Source of the DNA: Variovorax sp. OK212
GTDB lineage: Bacteria; Pseudomonadota; Gammaproteobacteria; Burkholderiales; Burkholderiaceae_C
Assembly (NCBI RefSeq): GCF_900112425.1
Contig: NZ_FOLP01000006.1
Span: forward strand, 186,001-250,000
Direction of reading: 5' to 3'
Length of the DNA: 64,000 bases
Numbering within the stretch: the first letter of the stretch is position 1; each line of letters starts with the position of its first letter. The notes below the pieces were generated by a model, which saw nothing but the letters and a program-made list of their open reading frames with translations, did no database searches and had not been told where the DNA came from. Shown in pieces: positions 61,646 to 64,000 of this stretch. The translations under genes and the position numbers were made by a program.

Positions 61646-63055
61646 CTAGGCTGTCGACGGTTCCAACGGCCACAGCGGCAGGCGCACCACAGCGTCCAGC
61701 CCGCCTGCCGCGCGGTTGTCCAGGCTGATGCGCCCCTGCAGCGCCAGCACGATCTCGCGGCAGATCGCCAGCCCCAGCCCCGAGCCGCTCGACGTGCTGC
61801 CGGCGGAAAACGGCGCGAACAGGCGCTGGCGCAGTTCGTCCGAAATGCCCGGGCCGCTGTCGCGCACCGTCAGCACCGCCTCGTCGCCATCCGCTTGCAC
61901 CGCCACCGACAGCGCGGCGCCCACCGGGCTCAGCTTGATCGCGTTGTGCAGCAGGTTGCGCGTGAGCTCCTGCAGCATCCACTGGTGGGCCCGCACCCGC
62001 ACCGGCCGGTCGATGGCGAGCTCGAAGTCGAGCGCCTTGTCGGCCACCAGCGGCGACAGGTCGAGCGCCATCTGGCGCACCACCTCGCCGAAATCGAGCG
62101 TCACCGACTCCGGCTGCTGGCGCAGCTGCTCCACCTTGGCGAGCGACAGCATCTGGTTGGCCAGCGCGGTGGCGCGCTCCACCGTCTGGCTGATTTCGCC
62201 CAAGGCCTGCTCGGGCGCCACGTCGCCGCGGCGCGCCGACTGCACCTGCGCCTTCAGCACCGCCAGCGGCGTGCGCAGCTGGTGGGCGCTGTCGCGCACA
62301 AAGCGCTTCTGGTGGTCGAGCAGCCCCTGCAGCCGGCCCATGACCTGCGTGGTGGCGTCGATCAGCGGGCGCAGTTCGCGCGGCGCGTCGGGCGCGTCGA
62401 TGGGCGAGAGGTCGTCGGCCGGCCGCCTCTCGATGGCCTCGCCGAGTTCGCGCACCGGGCGCGTGGCGCGCTGCACCACGAACAGCGTGGCCAGCGCGAT
62501 CACGCCCATCAGCAGGAGCTGGCGCCACAGCGTGTCGACCAGCAGCTTGCGCGCCAGCGTCTCGCGGATCTCCAGCGTCTCGGCCACCTGCACCACCGCC
62601 ATGCCGCGCCCGCGTGCGCTGGCCACCGGCTGCAGCAGCACCGCCACGCGCACCGGCTGGTTGCGGAACTGCGCGTCGTAGAAATCCACCAGCGCGGCGT
62701 ACGCGCTGCGGTCGGGAATGCGCCCGCGCCAGAAGGGCAGCTCGGCAAAGCCCGAGATCATCTCGCCGTCGAGCGCCGACACCCGGTAGAACAGCCGGCT
62801 GCGGTTGTCGGCCTCGAAGGCCTCGAGCGCGGAGTAGGGCACGATGGCGCGCAACTGCGCCAGCTCGTCGTAGCCCTCCACGTCGAGCTGCTCGCCGATG
62901 GTCTTGGCCGACGCGAGCAGCGTGCGGTCGTAGGCCGTGGTGGCCGCCGCCAGGCTCTGGCGGTACACGCTCACGCTGTTGATCACGATGAACAGCGCGA
63001 TCGGCGCGAGGATGCCGAGCAGCAGCCGCGCGCGCAGCGATGAAACGCGGGTCAT
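61646..63055 (-). CDS. Second TctE-like sensor histidine kinase
   Basis: This 469-residue membrane kinase has an N-terminal helix (RLLLGILAPIALFIVINSV) and a periplasmic TctE-type N-terminal region to about 175. A second helix and HAMP-like linker follow. The HisKA His is H258 in DSAHQLRTPL. The HATPase_c domain has NLLHNAIKLSP, DSGPGIS and GSGLGLAICREI. The start overlaps the response-regulator stop by ATGA. A tctC-like gene diverges from the regulator, so the pair probably senses a carboxylate. Confidence 0.92.
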   Translation of the reverse strand: MTRVSSLRARLLLGILAPIALFIVINSVSVYRQSLAAATTAYDRTLLASAKTIGEQLDVEGYDELAQLRAIVPYSALEAFEADNRSRLFYRVSALDGEMISGFAELPFWRGRIPDRSAYAALVDFYDAQFRNQPVRVAVLLQPVASARGRGMAVVQVAETLEIRETLARKLLVDTLWRQLLLMGVIALATLFVVQRATRPVRELGEAIERRPADDLSPIDAPDAPRELRPLIDATTQVMGRLQGLLDHQKRFVRDSAHQLRTPLAVLKAQVQSARRGDVAPEQALGEISQTVERATALANQMLSLAKVEQLRQQPESVTLDFGEVVRQMALDLSPLVADKALDFELAIDRPVRVRAHQWMLQELTRNLLHNAIKLSPVGAALSVAVQADGDEAVLTVRDSGPGISDELRQRLFAPFSAGSTSSGSGLGLAICREIVLALQGRISLDNRAAGGLDAVVRLPLWPLEPSTA

Positions 63056-63735
63056 GTCTCGGGGCGCAGCAGGTAGCCCAGGCCGCGCATGGTCATCAGC
63101 ACGGCGCCCGTGCCCACCAGCTTCTTGCGCAGGCGGTACACCACCACCTCGATGGCCTCGTACTGCACGTCGGCCTCGCCCGGGAACACCAGCTCGAACA
63201 GGCGCTCCTTGGTCACGGCGTGGCCGGGCTTCATCATCAGCGCCTTCAGCAGCGCCAGCTCGCGCGGCGTGAGCTCGAGCAGTTCGGCGCGGTGGTAGAT
63301 GGCGCCGTTGTCGGGCTCGAAGCGCAGGCCACCGACCTCCTGCGGGTTCAGGCCCGCGTCCTGCCCGGCGACGCCGTGGCTGCGCCGGCGCAGCGCGCGG
63401 ATGCGGGCCTCCAGTTCGTCGAGGTCGAAGGGCTTGGGCAGGTAGTCGTCGGCCCCGGCGTTCAGTCCCATGATGCGGTCGCCCACGGTGCCGCGCGCCG
63501 TCAGCAGCAGCACCGGCGTGCGCAGCCCTTCGGCGCGCGCCTGTGCCAGCACCTGCAGGCCGTCGAGGTTGGGCAGGCTCAGGTCGAGCGCCACCACGTC
63601 GGGCTCGATGGCGCGCCATTGCGCCACGGCCTCGGCCCCGTCGCCGCAGATGCGCACGTCGATGCGGCGCCGCCCGAGGGTGCGCTGCAGGGTGATTTGC
63701 ATCGAGGGGTCGTCTTCGACCAGCAGCAGCTTCAT
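63052..63735 (-). CDS. Second TctD-like OmpR-family response regulator
   Basis: This 227-residue regulator has a receiver domain (LVEDDPSMQ, phospho-acceptor D51 in VVALDLSLPN, Lys in LPKPFDL) and a winged-helix domain (LTPRELALLKALM, IEVVVYRLRKKL, MRGLGYLLRPE). The ATG giving MKLLLVEDD is preceded by an AGGA site. It is divergent from the tctC gene; the four 11-base repeats between the two genes are probable binding sites. Confidence 0.94.
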   Translation of the reverse strand: MKLLLVEDDPSMQITLQRTLGRRRIDVRICGDGAEAVAQWRAIEPDVVALDLSLPNLDGLQVLAQARAEGLRTPVLLLTARGTVGDRIMGLNAGADDYLPKPFDLDELEARIRALRRRSHGVAGQDAGLNPQEVGGLRFEPDNGAIYHRAELLELTPRELALLKALMMKPGHAVTKERLFELVFPGEADVQYEAIEVVVYRLRKKLVGTGAVLMTMRGLGYLLRPET

Positions 63736-63818
63736 AGGAGGACGGCGGGTGTGTTCTTCAGTGTTTTCCCCAGTCCGGCGGACAGCCAACTGACAGCGGG
63801 GCGGCGCATGATAGCGCT

Positions 63819-63862
63819 CAGGTTCAAGTCAGGTTCCTTTCAAGTTCCTTCCAGTTTTCAGG
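63819..63862 (+). promoter_or_regulatory. Four 11-base direct repeats upstream of tctC, candidate response-regulator site
   Basis: Four consecutive 11-base units begin CAGGTTC, CAGGTTC, CAAGTTC and CAGTTTTC, with exact 11-base phasing. OmpR-type regulators often bind direct repeats at about 10-11-base spacing on one face of DNA. The array lies between the divergent regulator gene and tctC and ends 8 bases before the tctC ATG, where it also contributes AGGAG to the ribosome site. Confidence 0.55.
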
Positions 63863-63870
63863 AGACAACA

Positions 63871-64000
63871 ATGCGTCGCGATACCTTTCTGAAGTCCTTG
63901 GCCGCGCTGGCCGCCGCCGGTGCCCTGCCACTGTCGGCCCGGGCCGCTGCCAACGTCAAGATGATGATCCCCGCCAACCCGGGCGGCGGCTGGGACACCA
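63871..64000 (+). CDS. tctC: TctC/Bug-family periplasmic binding protein (partial, 3' end off window)
   Basis: About 43 N-terminal residues are visible. A signal peptide (TFLKSLAALAAAGALPLSARAAAN) is followed by VKMMIPANPGGGWDT, the start of Bug-family tricarboxylate-binding receptors, where the NPGGGWDT loop contacts the ligand. A good AGGAG site lies 5 bases before the ATG. The gene reads off the right edge. Confidence 0.9.
   Translation, partial: MRRDTFLKSLAALAAAGALPLSARAAANVKMMIPANPGGGWDT

Overview
The window is about 64 kb of GC-rich, densely coding DNA. Its gene content fits the beta-proteobacterial order Burkholderiales, most likely Comamonadaceae such as Variovorax. This is inferred from Bug/TctC-type solute binding, a TctDE-TctBA locus, a pilVWXY1E minor-pilin operon, a ZTP riboswitch before glyA and a rib-nusB-tol gene string. 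No phage, insertion sequence, integrase or CRISPR array was recognised. One tRNA gene, tRNA-Ser(GCU), is present.

Left part (1-20.6 kb). A tricarboxylate-transport locus (response regulator, sensor kinase, TctB, TctA) reads leftward off the edge, behind the tRNA hydroxylase gene trhO. dnaE reads rightward and converges on a leftward pair. That pair is a soluble M48-type metallopeptidase whose stop overlaps (ATGA) the start of a 1757-residue protein. The large protein has a degenerate protein-kinase-like region, a DUF4011 region, a split SF1 helicase and a Vsr/MTES_1575-like nuclease-fold tail. It resembles the Hhe class of antiviral helicase-nucleases with two additions, and is the best candidate here for an undescribed system. 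Upstream lies an iron-uptake unit: a FecI-type sigma factor behind a Fur-like box, FecR, and a TonB-dependent receptor with an STN signalling domain.

Middle part (18.8-38.2 kb). A leftward string runs ribD, ribE, ribBX, ribH, nusB, aminotransferase, ybgC, tolQ, tolR, tolA and an ftsI-like transpeptidase. Most junctions from ribE to tolQ are ATGA overlaps. It links riboflavin synthesis, transcription antitermination and envelope constriction; tolB and pal are absent. The RibBA-like protein lacks the zinc cysteines of GTP cyclohydrolase II, so it is the RibBX type. A rightward operon of type IV pilus tip and minor-pilin genes (pilV, pilW, pilX, pilY1, pilE, fimT) follows. It converges, 4 bases apart, on nrdR, behind glyA with its ZTP riboswitch. 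A lytic transglycosylase gene comes next.

The 640-base gap at 38.24-38.87 kb is the only long non-coding stretch. It holds a strong leftward promoter, a 26-base near-palindrome, two rightward terminators and a highly structured candidate RNA.

Right part (38.9-64 kb). This holds a DUF748/AsmA-like envelope protein, a DUF349 protein with an Arg/Gly-rich disordered segment, mtfA, lpxH, two cyclophilins, a TPR protein, cysS, an AlkA-like glycosylase, accA, tilS, lysC, tRNA-Ser and an orphan NarX-type sensor kinase. A cytochrome c, a lipoprotein, two small unknowns, ppk2 and an Hsp15-like gene follow. The edge carries a second TctDE-type two-component pair divergent from a tctC-like gene, with four 11-base direct repeats between them, probably the regulator's binding site.
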